50,544 nucleotides of DNA from positions 1-50,544 of the forward strand of contig JACRKZ010000010.1 in the NCBI GenBank assembly GCA_016235455.1, read 5' to 3'. The notes below the pieces were generated by a model. That model did no database searches, was not told the DNA's origin, and saw nothing but the letters and a program-made list of their open reading frames with translations. The DNA comes from Armatimonadota bacterium (GTDB lineage: Bacteria; Armatimonadota; UBA10988). A program made the translations under genes and the position numbers. Positions 24,994-34,215 of the stretch are shown piece by piece. Position 1 is the stretch's first letter; each line of letters opens with the position of its first letter.

Positions 24994-26060
24994 CGTTCCG
25001 CGCGACGCGAGGGCAGGGCTCGCACGTCGAACTGGTCGTCCTCGGCGAAGTAGCGCACGCGCGTCTTCTTGTACTCCTTGTCGCTATACAGCAGGTGGTA
25101 CTCGCTGATGCCGGTGGCCTGGCTGATGGCAGCGGCGGCGGCCTCGCACTCATCTGTGTCTCGCCCGTGGATCATGGTGAACAGGCTGTACGGCCAATCG
25201 GGGTAGCTCGGCCGATGGTAGCAGTGGCTGACCGCCCGGAAGTGCGCCATCTGCTGACCCAGCGCCTCGATCCGGTCTTCTGGCACGGTCCACACACCCA
25301 TCGCGTTGGCGCCGAACCCGGCCTTGCGATGGTGCAGCACGGCGGCGAACCGGCGCATGGTGTCATCGGCCAGGAACGCCGCCGCATGGGCCAGGAGCGC
25401 GTCTTCGCTCAGTTCGGTCCCGGCCAGCTCGGCAAACGGTCGCGTCGTAAGCGGCAAGTCGCGCTGTAGTCGTGCGACAGCCTCGCGCTGCTCGGTCGAC
25501 AGTTCGGTGACGGCATCGCTGCGCTGCCAGGCGGCCGCGGCGCGCAGGCCGAGGCTGTCCTCCTCACGCTCCGTCGCGCCGGCCTCGGTTTCGCCGGTCA
25601 TATCGAAGTTCACGCCGATCTTGAACAAGCGCAGCGTGGGCATCAGCCGGGCCTGGTCGGCGCACACCTTCTCGGCCAGCACGGCGACCTCGTCGGCCAC
25701 CTCGCGGGGAGGCGGCACGGCAATGGTGAACCACAGGTTGTAGGCGTGGTTGCGCCGGTAGTTGTGGCTGACGCCGGGATGCAGGTTGATGATGGCCGCG
25801 GCGTCATCCACAGCGTCGGCCGGCAGCTTCATGGCCACCAGCGACGAGCGGTAGCCCAGGCGCCGACTGTCGAAGATGGCGCTGATCTGCCGGATGACCT
25901 TCTCGGCCTTGAGGCGCGAGACCCGCTCGATGACCTCCGCGCCGTCAAGACCCAGGCGCACGCCGAGCGCGGCGAACGGCTCCGGTGTCAGCGGGAAGTC
26001 GGTCTGCAGATCGTTGAGCAGCCGCTGGTCGACGGCGTCCGTGGTGTTGCTGGTGGTCAT
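24990..26060 (-). CDS. ahbAB: Siroheme decarboxylase, AhbA-AhbB fusion
   Basis: 356 residues with two Lrp/AsnC-like halves. AhbA-like half, about 1-165: RQISAIFDSRRLGYRSSLV, then HPGVSHNYRRNHAYNLWFT. AhbB-like half, about 195-356: RRFAAVLHHRKAGFGANAM, then VSHCYHRPSYPDWPYSLFT. AhbA and AhbB are normally separate subunits that decarboxylate siroheme to 12,18-didecarboxysiroheme in the alternative heme pathway or, as NirDLGH, towards heme d1. The fusion places both in one chain. The partner enzymes AhbC and AhbD are not in the window. It starts 15 nt after holA, as the last gene of a tsaD-kinase-holA-ahbAB run. Confidence 0.88.
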   Translation of the reverse strand: MTTSNTTDAVDQRLLNDLQTDFPLTPEPFAALGVRLGLDGAEVIERVSRLKAEKVIRQISAIFDSRRLGYRSSLVAMKLPADAVDDAAAIINLHPGVSHNYRRNHAYNLWFTIAVPPPREVADEVAVLAEKVCADQARLMPTLRLFKIGVNFDMTGETEAGATEREEDSLGLRAAAAWQRSDAVTELSTEQREAVARLQRDLPLTTRPFAELAGTELSEDALLAHAAAFLADDTMRRFAAVLHHRKAGFGANAMGVWTVPEDRIEALGQQMAHFRAVSHCYHRPSYPDWPYSLFTMIHGRDTDECEAAAAAISQATGISEYHLLYSDKEYKKTRVRYFAEDDQFDVRALPSRRAER

Positions 26061-26075
26061 ACTAGATACTATGGT

Positions 26076-27296
26076 TCAAGTCTGCAGCAAAGCGTCAAGG
26101 GCGATCGTCGCGCCGGCCCACGGCCGGGTGCAGAGGTCGACCACCGCGAGTTCGATCTCGTGCTCAGGGGTGAGGTGAGTGGACTTGAGGCCCAGGTCGG
26201 CCTGCAGCAGCCTTTCGAGTGCCGCCTCCAGATCCACCAGCGCGAACCGATTGGCCAGCTCCAGCGACTTCTGCAGCGGGAAGTAGTGCTGTGTGAGCAG
26301 GGCCTGTTTGCCACTCGTGGGCAGCACGCCGGCCGAGCGCTCCTTCCATTGCGCCAACATGCTCTCGCTGCCCCCCGCGGTGATGGCGCCGTTGAACTCG
26401 TACGGTCGCATCCGCAGCAGCCGCGCCTGAACCAGATTGGCATCGAGCAGCCAGCGGCCTTGGAGCAACAGCCGCACCTGACGAATGAGCATGGCCAGGA
26501 TCATGAACGGGTCGGCGCCTTGGCCCAGCAGCCGTTCGAGTTGGTCGAGCGCATGACGCGCCTCGCGCCGGCCCACGGCGTCCACCAGGTCGAACACGCT
26601 GAGCTCGGCCGTCGCCGCCACCATGTGGCGCACATCGTCCACGTCGATCTCCTCGCGCTCGCCGACATAGGCGATGAGCTTCTCAACCTCATTGGTCAGC
26701 CGCTGCGCATCCAGCCCGCATCGCTCGACCAGCGCCTGTACCGTGGAACGGCTCATGAACTTGCCCGCGCGCCCGAGCCGGCCGCGTAGCAGCTTGTCGG
26801 CGTCGCCTTCGTTGGCCAGCGCGGGGAACTCGAGGATCTTGCCGCGGGCGGCGATGGCCTTCGACAGGCGACGCTGGCGGTCGACCGCGCCGCGCGACTC
26901 GAGGACCAGGCAGACATCGTCCATCAGCCCCGATTCCAGGCGCTTGACGAGGATCTCGGCGTCGTCGGTCTTGCCCTTGTCGAAGTACGGCGCGTCGCGC
27001 ACCAACACCACACGCCGCGGCGCATCATCGAAGCGGAAGCCGGTGGCCTCCAGTTCAGAGGCGACGCGCTGCGCGGTGACGTCGTCACCATCGAAGCTGG
27101 TCAGGCTGGTATCGCGGAACTCGGCCGGCACGAGCTTGGACAGCACACGGCGCATCACCTGCTCGCGCTGAAAATCGTCGGCCCCACAGAACAGATAGAC
27201 TGGCTTGACCTCGCCGCGGTCCAACTCGGCCAACAGGTCCATGGCGGCGCGGCGCACGGAGTCGAAGCTGCTCTCGCCGCGAGCGTTGGATCTCAT
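26076..27296 (-). CDS. holA: DNA polymerase III delta subunit HolA
   Basis: 406 residues. N-terminal AAA+-like clamp-loader domain lacking a usable P-loop (PVYLFCGADDFQREQV), RVVLVRDAPYF, and the C-terminal DIVDAVGR-type region (FDLVDAVGRREARHALDQLERLL), as in HolA. HolA opens the beta clamp in the gamma complex. ATG 27296 overlaps the stop of the upstream kinase (ATGA), so the shorter start is preferred to 27326. It is longer than typical, by about 60 residues. Confidence 0.9.
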   Translation of the reverse strand: MRSNARGESSFDSVRRAAMDLLAELDRGEVKPVYLFCGADDFQREQVMRRVLSKLVPAEFRDTSLTSFDGDDVTAQRVASELEATGFRFDDAPRRVVLVRDAPYFDKGKTDDAEILVKRLESGLMDDVCLVLESRGAVDRQRRLSKAIAARGKILEFPALANEGDADKLLRGRLGRAGKFMSRSTVQALVERCGLDAQRLTNEVEKLIAYVGEREEIDVDDVRHMVAATAELSVFDLVDAVGRREARHALDQLERLLGQGADPFMILAMLIRQVRLLLQGRWLLDANLVQARLLRMRPYEFNGAITAGGSESMLAQWKERSAGVLPTSGKQALLTQHYFPLQKSLELANRFALVDLEAALERLLQADLGLKSTHLTPEHEIELAVVDLCTRPWAGATIALDALLQT

Positions 27297-29287
27297 GCTT
27301 CGTCCCCCGGCACCACGGGCAGCCACAACTCGGCCACGCTCCCCGCGCCCGGCTCACCGCTCAGCGCCAGCCAGCCGCCGTACCGATCGGCCAGGTGGTC
27401 GACACGCGCCAGGCCCAAGCCGGCGTGGCCAGGCTTGGTCGTGAAGCCCGGCTCAAAGGCCTGCTGTAGCACGTCGGGCGTCAGCCCGTCGCCGGTGTCG
27501 CTGACCCGGAGCAACACGCCGGTCGCGCCGTCGCTGACCGTCTCGATGGTCAGCGCGCCACCGTCAGGCATGGCCTCCATGGCGTTGTCGACGAGCGCCG
27601 CCAACATGCCGCGCAAGGTGTCCTCGGGAACGGCCACCGTCGCCGCCAGCGGGCAGAGGTCATCCTCCACGGTCAGCCCACCGCTCAGATCGACCTCGGC
27701 CAGGAGCCGCCGCACCGCGGCGTTGGGCGACGCGGTGCCGGTCGCGACCTGCTGCTCACCGCTTACGGCAGCAGTCCAGCGGCGCAGTATGGCGCGGCGC
27801 TCGGCCTCGAACAGCGCGGTCTGCCGCTGCCGCTCGTCGGCGATGTCGGTGAGCATCTCGATCATCGCGACCGGCGCGCCCCGTTCACCGGGCAGGGGTG
27901 CGCAGCGTAGCGCATACTCCCTGCCGTCGAGCGGGTGCACGATGACCTGCGCCACCACCTCGGCTTCTCCGGCCATGATCGCATCCAGACGGCACCATGG
28001 GCACGGTTCCGAGCGGCCGTACACGGCGCGGTAGCACGTGGCGCCCGCCAGGGGCCGTCGCGCGCTGGCCTCGTGGACAGCGTTGGCCTCGGCGATGACA
28101 TAGCCCAACTCGACCACCAGCAGGCCCACACCCAGCGCGTCGAAGACGGCGGAGGCGCGTCGCCGCTGATCGGCCAGATGCTCCTCACGCGCGGCGTGCT
28201 GGGTCACATCGGAGCCCAGGCCGAGCGTGCCGGCGAACTCGCCCTCATCGTCGTAGCGCCCGACGGCGCTGATCTCGAACTCACGCTGCGCGCCGTCGGC
28301 GCCGGTCAGCACGACCCGAATGCCGTTCGCGGAGCGCCGGTCGCGCCGACGCTCGCCGAACAGGCGGCCCACTCGCGCCCGTTCGCGCTCATCCATCAGC
28401 ACGGAGAAGTGACGACCCAGCAGTTCCTCGGGCTGGTAGCCCAGCGCCGAGGCCGTGGCGGAGCTGATGTGCAGGATGTGTCCGGCCTTGTCCAGCTGGT
28501 ACTGCAGCGTGGGCAGTTGGTTTTCGGCTGGCCGGGCGGCGCCGTCGCTGCCCAGGTAGTCGCCATCGCGCCCATAGACGCCGGTGGCGCTCAGCTCAAA
28601 GGTGCTGACCGTGCCGTCGGCGGCGGTCAGATTGACCTTGCTGCGGCGCGTGGCGCGGCCGGCCGTGCGGCGCTCGGCAATGAAGTGCCCGAAACGTTTG
28701 GCATCCTCGGGCAGCATGAGCACGCTGAAGTGCCGGCCGAGGAGGTCTTCCTTGGCATACCCGAGCAGTTCGGCGGCCTGGTGGCTGATGTCGGTCAACA
28801 TGCCGTCGGCGTCGGTGCTGTAGACGATGGTCGGCACTTCGCCGGCCGCCTCCGCCAGCGCCGCCATGGCCTGGTCGCGCCGCTCATCTTCCTCAGCCTT
28901 GGCGCGGAACCAGGTGCCGAAGAAGGCCGCGCGTCCCGCGTCGAGCACATCGTTAACGCGCGCGGCGGCCGCGTCGGCCGGCCCGAACTCCGCCGCTGGC
29001 CCGATCTCGTCGGCCAGATCGTGCAACAGGTCGAAGGCCAGTACCACCGCCTCCGCCCGCCGCGGATGGCCGCCGGCGGCCTCACGCTCGGCCAGTTCGG
29101 CCATGGCCTGGGCAAACGGCTCGCACTGCCCATGCCCGAGCGCCACCAGGTAGCTGGTCAGGACGGTGCGCAGCAGGTATTCGGCCTCGTGCGGAGCCAG
29201 GGGCGAGCCGCTCGTGTTCAGGCGCCCGGCACCCGCCAACGCAATCCGCTCGCGCATCCCCTTGAGCGCCCGCAGCAGCTTCACCAT
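27293..29287 (-). CDS. PAS-domain sensor kinase without an obvious phospho-acceptor histidine
   Basis: 664 residues, soluble. An N-terminal helical region (1-130), PAS domains near 150, 260 and 380, and a HATPase_c domain from about 555 with the N-box DNAMEAM, G1 DTGDGL and G2 GHAGLGLA. The third PAS contains CYRAVYGRSEPCPWC, a Cys-rich motif that could bind metal or a cofactor. The segment where the H-box should lie (ERRAILRRWTAAVSG) has no His, so the phosphotransfer mode is unclear. The start at ATG 29287 overlaps the tsaD stop by 7 nt. No response regulator is nearby. Confidence 0.82.
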   Translation of the reverse strand: MVKLLRALKGMRERIALAGAGRLNTSGSPLAPHEAEYLLRTVLTSYLVALGHGQCEPFAQAMAELAEREAAGGHPRRAEAVVLAFDLLHDLADEIGPAAEFGPADAAAARVNDVLDAGRAAFFGTWFRAKAEEDERRDQAMAALAEAAGEVPTIVYSTDADGMLTDISHQAAELLGYAKEDLLGRHFSVLMLPEDAKRFGHFIAERRTAGRATRRSKVNLTAADGTVSTFELSATGVYGRDGDYLGSDGAARPAENQLPTLQYQLDKAGHILHISSATASALGYQPEELLGRHFSVLMDERERARVGRLFGERRRDRRSANGIRVVLTGADGAQREFEISAVGRYDDEGEFAGTLGLGSDVTQHAAREEHLADQRRRASAVFDALGVGLLVVELGYVIAEANAVHEASARRPLAGATCYRAVYGRSEPCPWCRLDAIMAGEAEVVAQVIVHPLDGREYALRCAPLPGERGAPVAMIEMLTDIADERQRQTALFEAERRAILRRWTAAVSGEQQVATGTASPNAAVRRLLAEVDLSGGLTVEDDLCPLAATVAVPEDTLRGMLAALVDNAMEAMPDGGALTIETVSDGATGVLLRVSDTGDGLTPDVLQQAFEPGFTTKPGHAGLGLARVDHLADRYGGWLALSGEPGAGSVAELWLPVVPGDEA

Positions 29288-30315
29288 GGCGTGGCCACCT
29301 CCGCGCGCCAGGCCTCGGCGTCGAGCAGCGGCAGATTGGAGGCCACATCGAGCGTCAGCGTGCTGCTCCCGCCGCCGCGCAGCCGGTGGTAGCCGGCGCA
29401 GGCGATCATCGCCGCGTTGTCGGTGCAGTAGCGCAGGGGCGGAATGGACAGCGTCAGCCCCGCGTCGGCACAGGCGGCTTCCATGCTGCGGCGCAGCCCG
29501 GCGTTGGCCGCCACGCCGCCACACACCGCCACATGCCGCACGCCATGGCGCTCGACCGCGAGCAGCGTCTTCTCCACCAGAATGTCGACCACGGCGGCGC
29601 GGAATGACGCGCACAGGTCGGGCAGGCGCGCTTCGGCCTGGTCGCCAAGTTGCTCCACTACGCGGACCAGCGCGGTCTTGAGGCCCGAGAAGCTGAACTC
29701 CAACTCGCCGGCCAGCCGCGCTCGCGGCAGCGCGAACGCCTTGGGGTCGCCTTGCTCGGCCAGCTTGTCAAGCACCGGGCCGCCCGGATAGGGCAGGCCC
29801 ATGCGCCGCGCCACTTTGTCGAACGCCTCGCCGGCGGCATCGTCGCGCGCCCTGCCGAGCACGTCGTAATCGCCGTGCCCACGCATGAGCATCAGGTCAC
29901 TGTGGCCACCGGACACGATGAGCGTGACCAGCGGAAACTCGGGGACGGGGTCCTCGATGAAGTTGCTGTAGATGTGGCCCTCGAGGTGGTTGACACCGAC
30001 CAACGGCTTGCCCGCGCGCCAACACAAGCCCTTGGCCGCGCACAGGCCGACCAGCAGCGAGCCCACCAGCCCCGGTCCGTGGGTTACGGCCACCGCGTCC
30101 ACCGCGTCGAGCCCCAAGCCGGCGTCGGCCAGCGCGGCGCGCACGGTGTACCAGACGGCCTCCACATGCATGCGCGAGGCCAACTCGGGCACCACGCCGC
30201 CAAACGCCGCATGGGCCGCGAGCTGCGAGGCCACGTCGTTGGCGAGCAGGCCGCAGTCGCCATAGATGGCCGCGGCCGTTTCGTCGCAGCTACTCTCGAT
30301 TGCCAGAACTGTCAC
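29281..30315 (-). CDS. tsaD: tRNA N6-adenosine threonylcarbamoyltransferase TsaD
   Basis: 344 residues from a GTG start. ASKHA fold with VLAIESSCDETAAAIY, metal-binding His in VNHLEGHIYSNF, VSGGHSDL and the terminal CTDNAAMIA. It is the catalytic subunit that transfers the threonylcarbamoyl group to A37 of ANN-decoding tRNAs. It works with TsaB and TsaE (15487-16682), located in a separate plus-strand operon. It heads the minus-strand run with kinase, holA and ahbAB, all overlapping or nearly so. Confidence 0.95.
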   Translation of the reverse strand: MTVLAIESSCDETAAAIYGDCGLLANDVASQLAAHAAFGGVVPELASRMHVEAVWYTVRAALADAGLGLDAVDAVAVTHGPGLVGSLLVGLCAAKGLCWRAGKPLVGVNHLEGHIYSNFIEDPVPEFPLVTLIVSGGHSDLMLMRGHGDYDVLGRARDDAAGEAFDKVARRMGLPYPGGPVLDKLAEQGDPKAFALPRARLAGELEFSFSGLKTALVRVVEQLGDQAEARLPDLCASFRAAVVDILVEKTLLAVERHGVRHVAVCGGVAANAGLRRSMEAACADAGLTLSIPPLRYCTDNAAMIACAGYHRLRGGGSSTLTLDVASNLPLLDAEAWRAEVATPW

Positions 30316-30340
30316 GAAACGCGCCTCCGGGGCCGGGTTT

Positions 30341-30421
30341 GTGGTTCCGCCTTCAGGCGGTCGCCGCGGGTCTCGTCGTGCCGCTGGGGCTCGCTTGCCA
30401 TCCGCCTCAAGGCGGAACTAC
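30341..30421. repeat. REPIN-like inverted pair of palindromic repeats
   Basis: Two 20-nt palindromic units in opposite orientation: 30341-30360 and 30402-30421, each containing CCGCCTTSAGGCGG preceded by GTRGTT. The two copies differ at 2 of 20 positions and are separated by 41 nt. This is the architecture of REPIN or small MITE elements. Situated in the tsaD/HAD divergent gap (30316-30588); no other copy is seen in the window. Confidence 0.65.
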
Positions 30422-30490
30422 GAGCCCGGGCACGGTGTCTCGCGCCGGGGCCCATTGTACCTCGTCGCGCGCGTGTTTTGGGGCCAGCCG

Positions 30491-30520
30491 TTGACCAAGC
30501 GCCGCCCCGTATGGGACAAT
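30491..30520 (+). promoter_or_regulatory. Putative promoter of the HAD gene
   Basis: TTGACC, 18-nt spacer, GACAAT, about 68 nt upstream of the HAD start. The REPIN-like element lies between it and tsaD. Confidence 0.4.
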
Positions 30521-30588
30521 ACCCCGTCGCCAGCCGACCGCTGGCGCCATCGCCAACGCCCTGTTGGCTACCGGGAGGAGACAGTTCA

Positions 30589-31476
30589 ATGCCCTCGCAG
30601 CACGATCTGGAAGGGCTCCAGCGCCAGCACGACTTCTTCATCGGCCTCGATTCCGACGGCTGTTGTTTCGATAGCATGGAGCTCAAGCACAAAGAGTGCT
30701 TCATCCCCCAGATCATCGGCCATTGGGACTGCCAGGCGGTCAGCAAGTACGCCCGCATGGCATCCGAGTTCGTCAATCTGTACAGCCAGTGGCGCGGTGT
30801 CAACCGCTTCCCCGCACTGGTCATGACCTTCGATCTGTTGCACGAGTGGGATGCGGTGCAGGACCGCGGCTGGCGTGCGCCCGAGCATCAGGCCCTGCGC
30901 GACTGGGTCAAGGCCGAGACCAAACTGGGCAACCCCGCGCTCAAGGCGGCCGTCGAACGGACCGGTGACCCGGTGCTCACGCGCCTGCTGGCCTGGAGTG
31001 AGGCCGTCAACAAGGCCGTCGGCTGGATGGTGCATGATCTGCCGCCGTTTCCGCATGTGGGCGACGTGCTGGAGCAGGCCAGTGCCAAGGCCGACATGAT
31101 CGTCGTCTCCGGCACGCCCGGCGAGGCGCTCGAGCGCGAGTGGGCCGAACACGGCATCGACGGCCATGTCAGCTACATCTGCGGTCAGGAAGTCGGCAGC
31201 AAGACGCAAATGCTGGCCTGGAGCGCTAAGGGCAAGTACGACGATGACAAGGTGCTCATGGTCGGCGACGCCCCCGGCGACCTGAAGGCCGCGCGGGCCA
31301 ACGGGTTCCTGTTCTTCCCCATCAACCCCGGCGACGAGGCCGCGAGTTGGCGTCGCTTCCATACCGAGGCGCTGGACCGCTTCTTCGCGGGCAACTACGC
31401 GGGCGACTACGAGGCCGCCCTTGTCGACGAGTTCAACCGCCTCCTACCGTCCACGCCGCCGTGGGCGGAGGCTTAG
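30589..31476 (+). CDS. HAD-superfamily hydrolase
   Basis: 295 residues from ATG 30589, with GGGAGGAG 8 nt upstream. Motif I FIGLDSDGCCFDS, motif II VVSGTP and motif IV MVGDAPGDLKAA, as in phosphatases of the HAD fold; a large helical cap lies between motifs I and II. Soluble. The substrate is unknown; a sugar phosphate is plausible because 6-phosphogluconate dehydrogenase follows, but a palindrome separates the two. Much longer N-terminal extensions in this frame read into intergenic DNA and are not supported. Confidence 0.8.
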   Translation: MPSQHDLEGLQRQHDFFIGLDSDGCCFDSMELKHKECFIPQIIGHWDCQAVSKYARMASEFVNLYSQWRGVNRFPALVMTFDLLHEWDAVQDRGWRAPEHQALRDWVKAETKLGNPALKAAVERTGDPVLTRLLAWSEAVNKAVGWMVHDLPPFPHVGDVLEQASAKADMIVVSGTPGEALEREWAEHGIDGHVSYICGQEVGSKTQMLAWSAKGKYDDDKVLMVGDAPGDLKAARANGFLFFPINPGDEAASWRRFHTEALDRFFAGNYAGDYEAALVDEFNRLLPSTPPWAEA

Positions 31477-31504
31477 GGAGCAAACGGGAAGCCACGTTGT
31501 ACGA

Positions 31505-31587
31505 GCTGCATCCGCAGATAACGCAGATGAGCGCAGCTAGCCACATCAGAGCTATCGGTGTGTGTCTGCGCTATCTGCGGATGCAGC
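31505..31587. repeat. Intergenic palindrome A with 9-nt CGCAGAT-type units
   Basis: 23-nt arms (31505-31527 and 31565-31587) with one mismatch. Each arm contains tandem units CGCAGATAA, CGCAGATGA. It lies between the co-directional HAD and gnd genes and ends 30 nt before the gnd start. Related to elements at 33048 and 35556. Confidence 0.7.
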
Positions 31588-31618
31588 CTTCACTGCGGGC
31601 TATCGCAGGAGTAACCAC

Positions 31619-33034
31619 ATGAGCAAGGCAGATATCGGGCTGATTGGCCTGGCGGTGATGGGCGAGAACCTGGCGCTCAACATGGAGAGCAAGGGCTATT
31701 GCGTGGCGGTCTTCAACCGCACCACGTCGGTCACCGAGGCGTTCGAGGCGGGTCGCGGCGCGGGGCACAACTTCGTGTTCGCCAAGACGCTTGAGGACTT
31801 CGTGGCGTCGCTGGCGCGGCCGCGGCGGATCATCTCCATGGTCAAGGCCGGCGCGCCGGTCGACGCCTTCCAGGAGATGCTGATCCCGCTGCTGGAGCCG
31901 GGCGACATCCTCATGGACGGCGGCAACAGCTTGTTCACCGACACTCAGCGCCGCGCCAAGCGGGCTGAGGAGCACGGGCTGCTGTACATCGGCACGGGCG
32001 TCAGCGGCGGCGAAGAAGGCGCGCTGAAGGGCCCCGCCATCATGCCCGGCGGCCACCGGGAAGCCTATGACGCGGTCGGCGAGATCCTTTGCCGGATCAG
32101 CGCGCATGTCAACGGCGAGCCGTGCTGTGCCTACATCGGTCAGGACGGCGCCGGCCACTTCGTGAAGATGGTCCACAACGGCATCGAGTACGGCGACATG
32201 CAGCTCATCTGCGAAGCCTACTGGCTGATGCGCAACCTGTTGGGTCTCAGCGCGGCGGAACTGCATGAGGTCTTCGCCGAGTGGAATGAGGGCGAACTCG
32301 ACAGCTACCTGATCGAGATCACCCGCGATATCTTCGCCGTGGTGGACGAGGAGACCGGGCAGCCGCTGGTCGACCTGATCATGGACACCGCCGGCCAGAA
32401 GGGCACCGGCAAGTGGACCAGCCAGATCGCGCTCGACCTGGGCGTGCCCGCGCCGACCATCGCCGAAGCCGTGTTCAGCCGCTGCCTGTCGGCCATCAAG
32501 GACGAGCGGGTCGCCGCGTCGGCCATCCTCGCCGGTCCTGAGAAGACCACCTACGACGGCGACAAGGCCGAGTTCATCGAGGCCATCCGCCAGAGCCTGT
32601 ACGCCAGCAAGATCTGCTCCTATGCACAGGGCTTCGCCATGATGGGCGAGGCGGCCAAGGAGCACGGCTGGGACCTGAAGTTCGGCGAGATCGCCAAGCT
32701 GTTCCGCGGCGGTTGCATCATTCGTGCCCGGTTCCTGCACCGCATCACCGAGGCCTACGAGCGCGACGGCGAGCTGTCCAACCTGCTGCTCGACCCGTTC
32801 TTCCGCGACGTGGTGGCCCAGGCGCAGTCGGCCTGGCGCCACGTGATCGCCACCGCCACGCTGCTCGGCGTGCCGGTCCCGGCGTTCTCGTCGGCCCTCG
32901 CCTACTACGACGCCTACCGCTCGGCCCGCCTGCCGGCCAACCTGCTGCAGGCCCAGCGCGACTACTTCGGCGCGCACACCTACAACCGCACCGACAAGCC
33001 CGGCACCTTCCACACGGAGTGGCTGCCGGAGTAG
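31619..33034 (+). CDS. gnd: 6-phosphogluconate dehydrogenase, NADP-dependent decarboxylating
   Basis: 471 residues, the length of the long homodimeric GndA type. Rossmann motif [14 protein letters not shown], then [26 protein letters not shown] and the substrate motif [15 protein letters not shown] with the catalytic Lys. It oxidises and decarboxylates 6-phosphogluconate to ribulose 5-phosphate, giving NADPH in the cytoplasm. AGGAG 7 nt before ATG 31619 fixes the start. The gene stands alone, flanked by palindromes A and B. Confidence 0.96.
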   Translation: MSKADIGLIGLAVMGENLALNMESKGYCVAVFNRTTSVTEAFEAGRGAGHNFVFAKTLEDFVASLARPRRIISMVKAGAPVDAFQEMLIPLLEPGDILMDGGNSLFTDTQRRAKRAEEHGLLYIGTGVSGGEEGALKGPAIMPGGHREAYDAVGEILCRISAHVNGEPCCAYIGQDGAGHFVKMVHNGIEYGDMQLICEAYWLMRNLLGLSAAELHEVFAEWNEGELDSYLIEITRDIFAVVDEETGQPLVDLIMDTAGQKGTGKWTSQIALDLGVPAPTIAEAVFSRCLSAIKDERVAASAILAGPEKTTYDGDKAEFIEAIRQSLYASKICSYAQGFAMMGEAAKEHGWDLKFGEIAKLFRGGCIIRARFLHRITEAYERDGELSNLLLDPFFRDVVAQAQSAWRHVIATATLLGVPVPAFSSALAYYDAYRSARLPANLLQAQRDYFGAHTYNRTDKPGTFHTEWLPE

Positions 33035-33047
33035 CAGGGCTGCAGAC

Positions 33048-33124
33048 TGATCCACAGATGGCGCAGATGACACAGATAGCGGCAGGGCATCTGCATCTGC
33101 GTCATCTGCGCCATCTGTGAATCA
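33048..33124. repeat. Intergenic palindrome B with 9-nt CACAGATGG-type units; probable bidirectional terminator
   Basis: 30-nt arms (33048-33077 and 33095-33124) with two mismatches and a 17-nt loop. Each arm holds tandem units CACAGATGG, CGCAGATGA, CACAGAT. Located between the convergent gnd and BtrH-like genes, 13 nt and 5 nt from their stops. Confidence 0.75.
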
Positions 33125-33129
33125 GGCCG

Positions 33130-34131
33130 TCACATGCAGCTCAGAGCCAGCTCCAACTGCTCCGCGGCCTGCGCCTCGGTGTCTCGCGCCAGGCGGATCT
33201 GTTTGGCCAGGTGCTCACGGACCTCGCGGTCAGCCAGTGACCGGCGCACCAACTCCGAGTGCGGCATGGCCTGCCAGGGGTACAGGTCGGGCGTGGCCGG
33301 TACCCGCGCGTACAACAACGCGGCGGCCTTGAGCGGCTCCTCTGCCGCGGGCGCCAGGGGGACGCTGTCGGCCAGGAACTGCGCGCCGTAGGCACGGTCG
33401 TGGACCATGCACACCTGGTCGCCGTAGACCATGGCGCGCGTGTCGAGGACCTCGCGGTCGTCGGCTGGGTAGTCCTCGTCGATCAGCAAGCCATCCGCCC
33501 AGGCGTCATAGGCGGCGAGCCCGGAGACATGGGCCGGTGCGCAGTCGCGGCGCGGCGTGCGCGCCAGGTCGATGGCCAACTCCAGGCTGCTGCGCAGCAC
33601 CTCGCGCGGGTCGGCCGGCTCGCATGGGTCGCCGATGATGACGACATGCGGTGAGCCCTCCAGGCTGGTGCGCCAGTTGGGGCATTCGTAGTAGGCGTCA
33701 CCGGTCTCCTGGAAGTAGCTCCAGCCGATGAGCACGTCACCGCCCTTGTCCCAGCCGGTGACCAGCCCACCCTCTGGCCCGCCGATGGAGGCCACCACCG
33801 GATTGCCGCGCATCAAGCTGCCCTGGATGGCGGCGAGCATGGCCTCGCGATCTTCGGTCGTGGTGACCGCGCATTCGCAGCCCACGGCCCAACAGGCGCG
33901 CTCGTAGATGCTCGGGCCGAGGTAGTCGAGCGCCACGTTGCCGCCGTCGTCGCGCTCATAGAAGCGGCGCCACGCGCCGCCGCTGACCGCCATCATGGTG
34001 CTGAAGTCCGGCGCCAGGTCGAGGTAGGTCAGCACGCTCTCGAGCGCGCCCATGGGCGGGCAAAGGCGCTGCCCATAGCCGATGGCCGGCACGCCGGCGA
34101 TGACGAAACGCGGAGGAATCGGAGACGACAC
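33130..34131 (-). CDS. BtrH-N-like papain-fold hypothetical protein
   Basis: 333 residues from GTG 34131, with GGGAG 7 nt upstream. Resembles the BtrH N-terminal / C39-like cysteine-peptidase family: early RLCPPMGALESVLTYL with a possible nucleophilic Cys, FSTMMAVSGGAW, then HVVIIGDP, where the His could complete the catalytic pair. The C-terminal third is helical. Related proteins act as acyltransferases or peptidases in butirosin biosynthesis, but no such cluster is present; function is open. An upstream longer frame would overlap the flavin reductase gene and is not supported. Confidence 0.62.
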   Translation of the reverse strand: MSSPIPPRFVIAGVPAIGYGQRLCPPMGALESVLTYLDLAPDFSTMMAVSGGAWRRFYERDDGGNVALDYLGPSIYERACWAVGCECAVTTTEDREAMLAAIQGSLMRGNPVVASIGGPEGGLVTGWDKGGDVLIGWSYFQETGDAYYECPNWRTSLEGSPHVVIIGDPCEPADPREVLRSSLELAIDLARTPRRDCAPAHVSGLAAYDAWADGLLIDEDYPADDREVLDTRAMVYGDQVCMVHDRAYGAQFLADSVPLAPAAEEPLKAAALLYARVPATPDLYPWQAMPHSELVRRSLADREVREHLAKQIRLARDTEAQAAEQLELALSCM

Positions 34132-34215
34132 AAGACTACTCCCGACCGTTGATTCGCACTGCCGCAAGCGACTCCTCGCCACCGATGGTGGTACCCTTGT
34201 CAGCGGAGCGACACC

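Noticed and set aside
29650..30588. Long N-terminal extension of the HAD protein
   Set aside because: It reads antisense to tsaD and through the REPIN; a strong Shine-Dalgarno marks ATG 30589.
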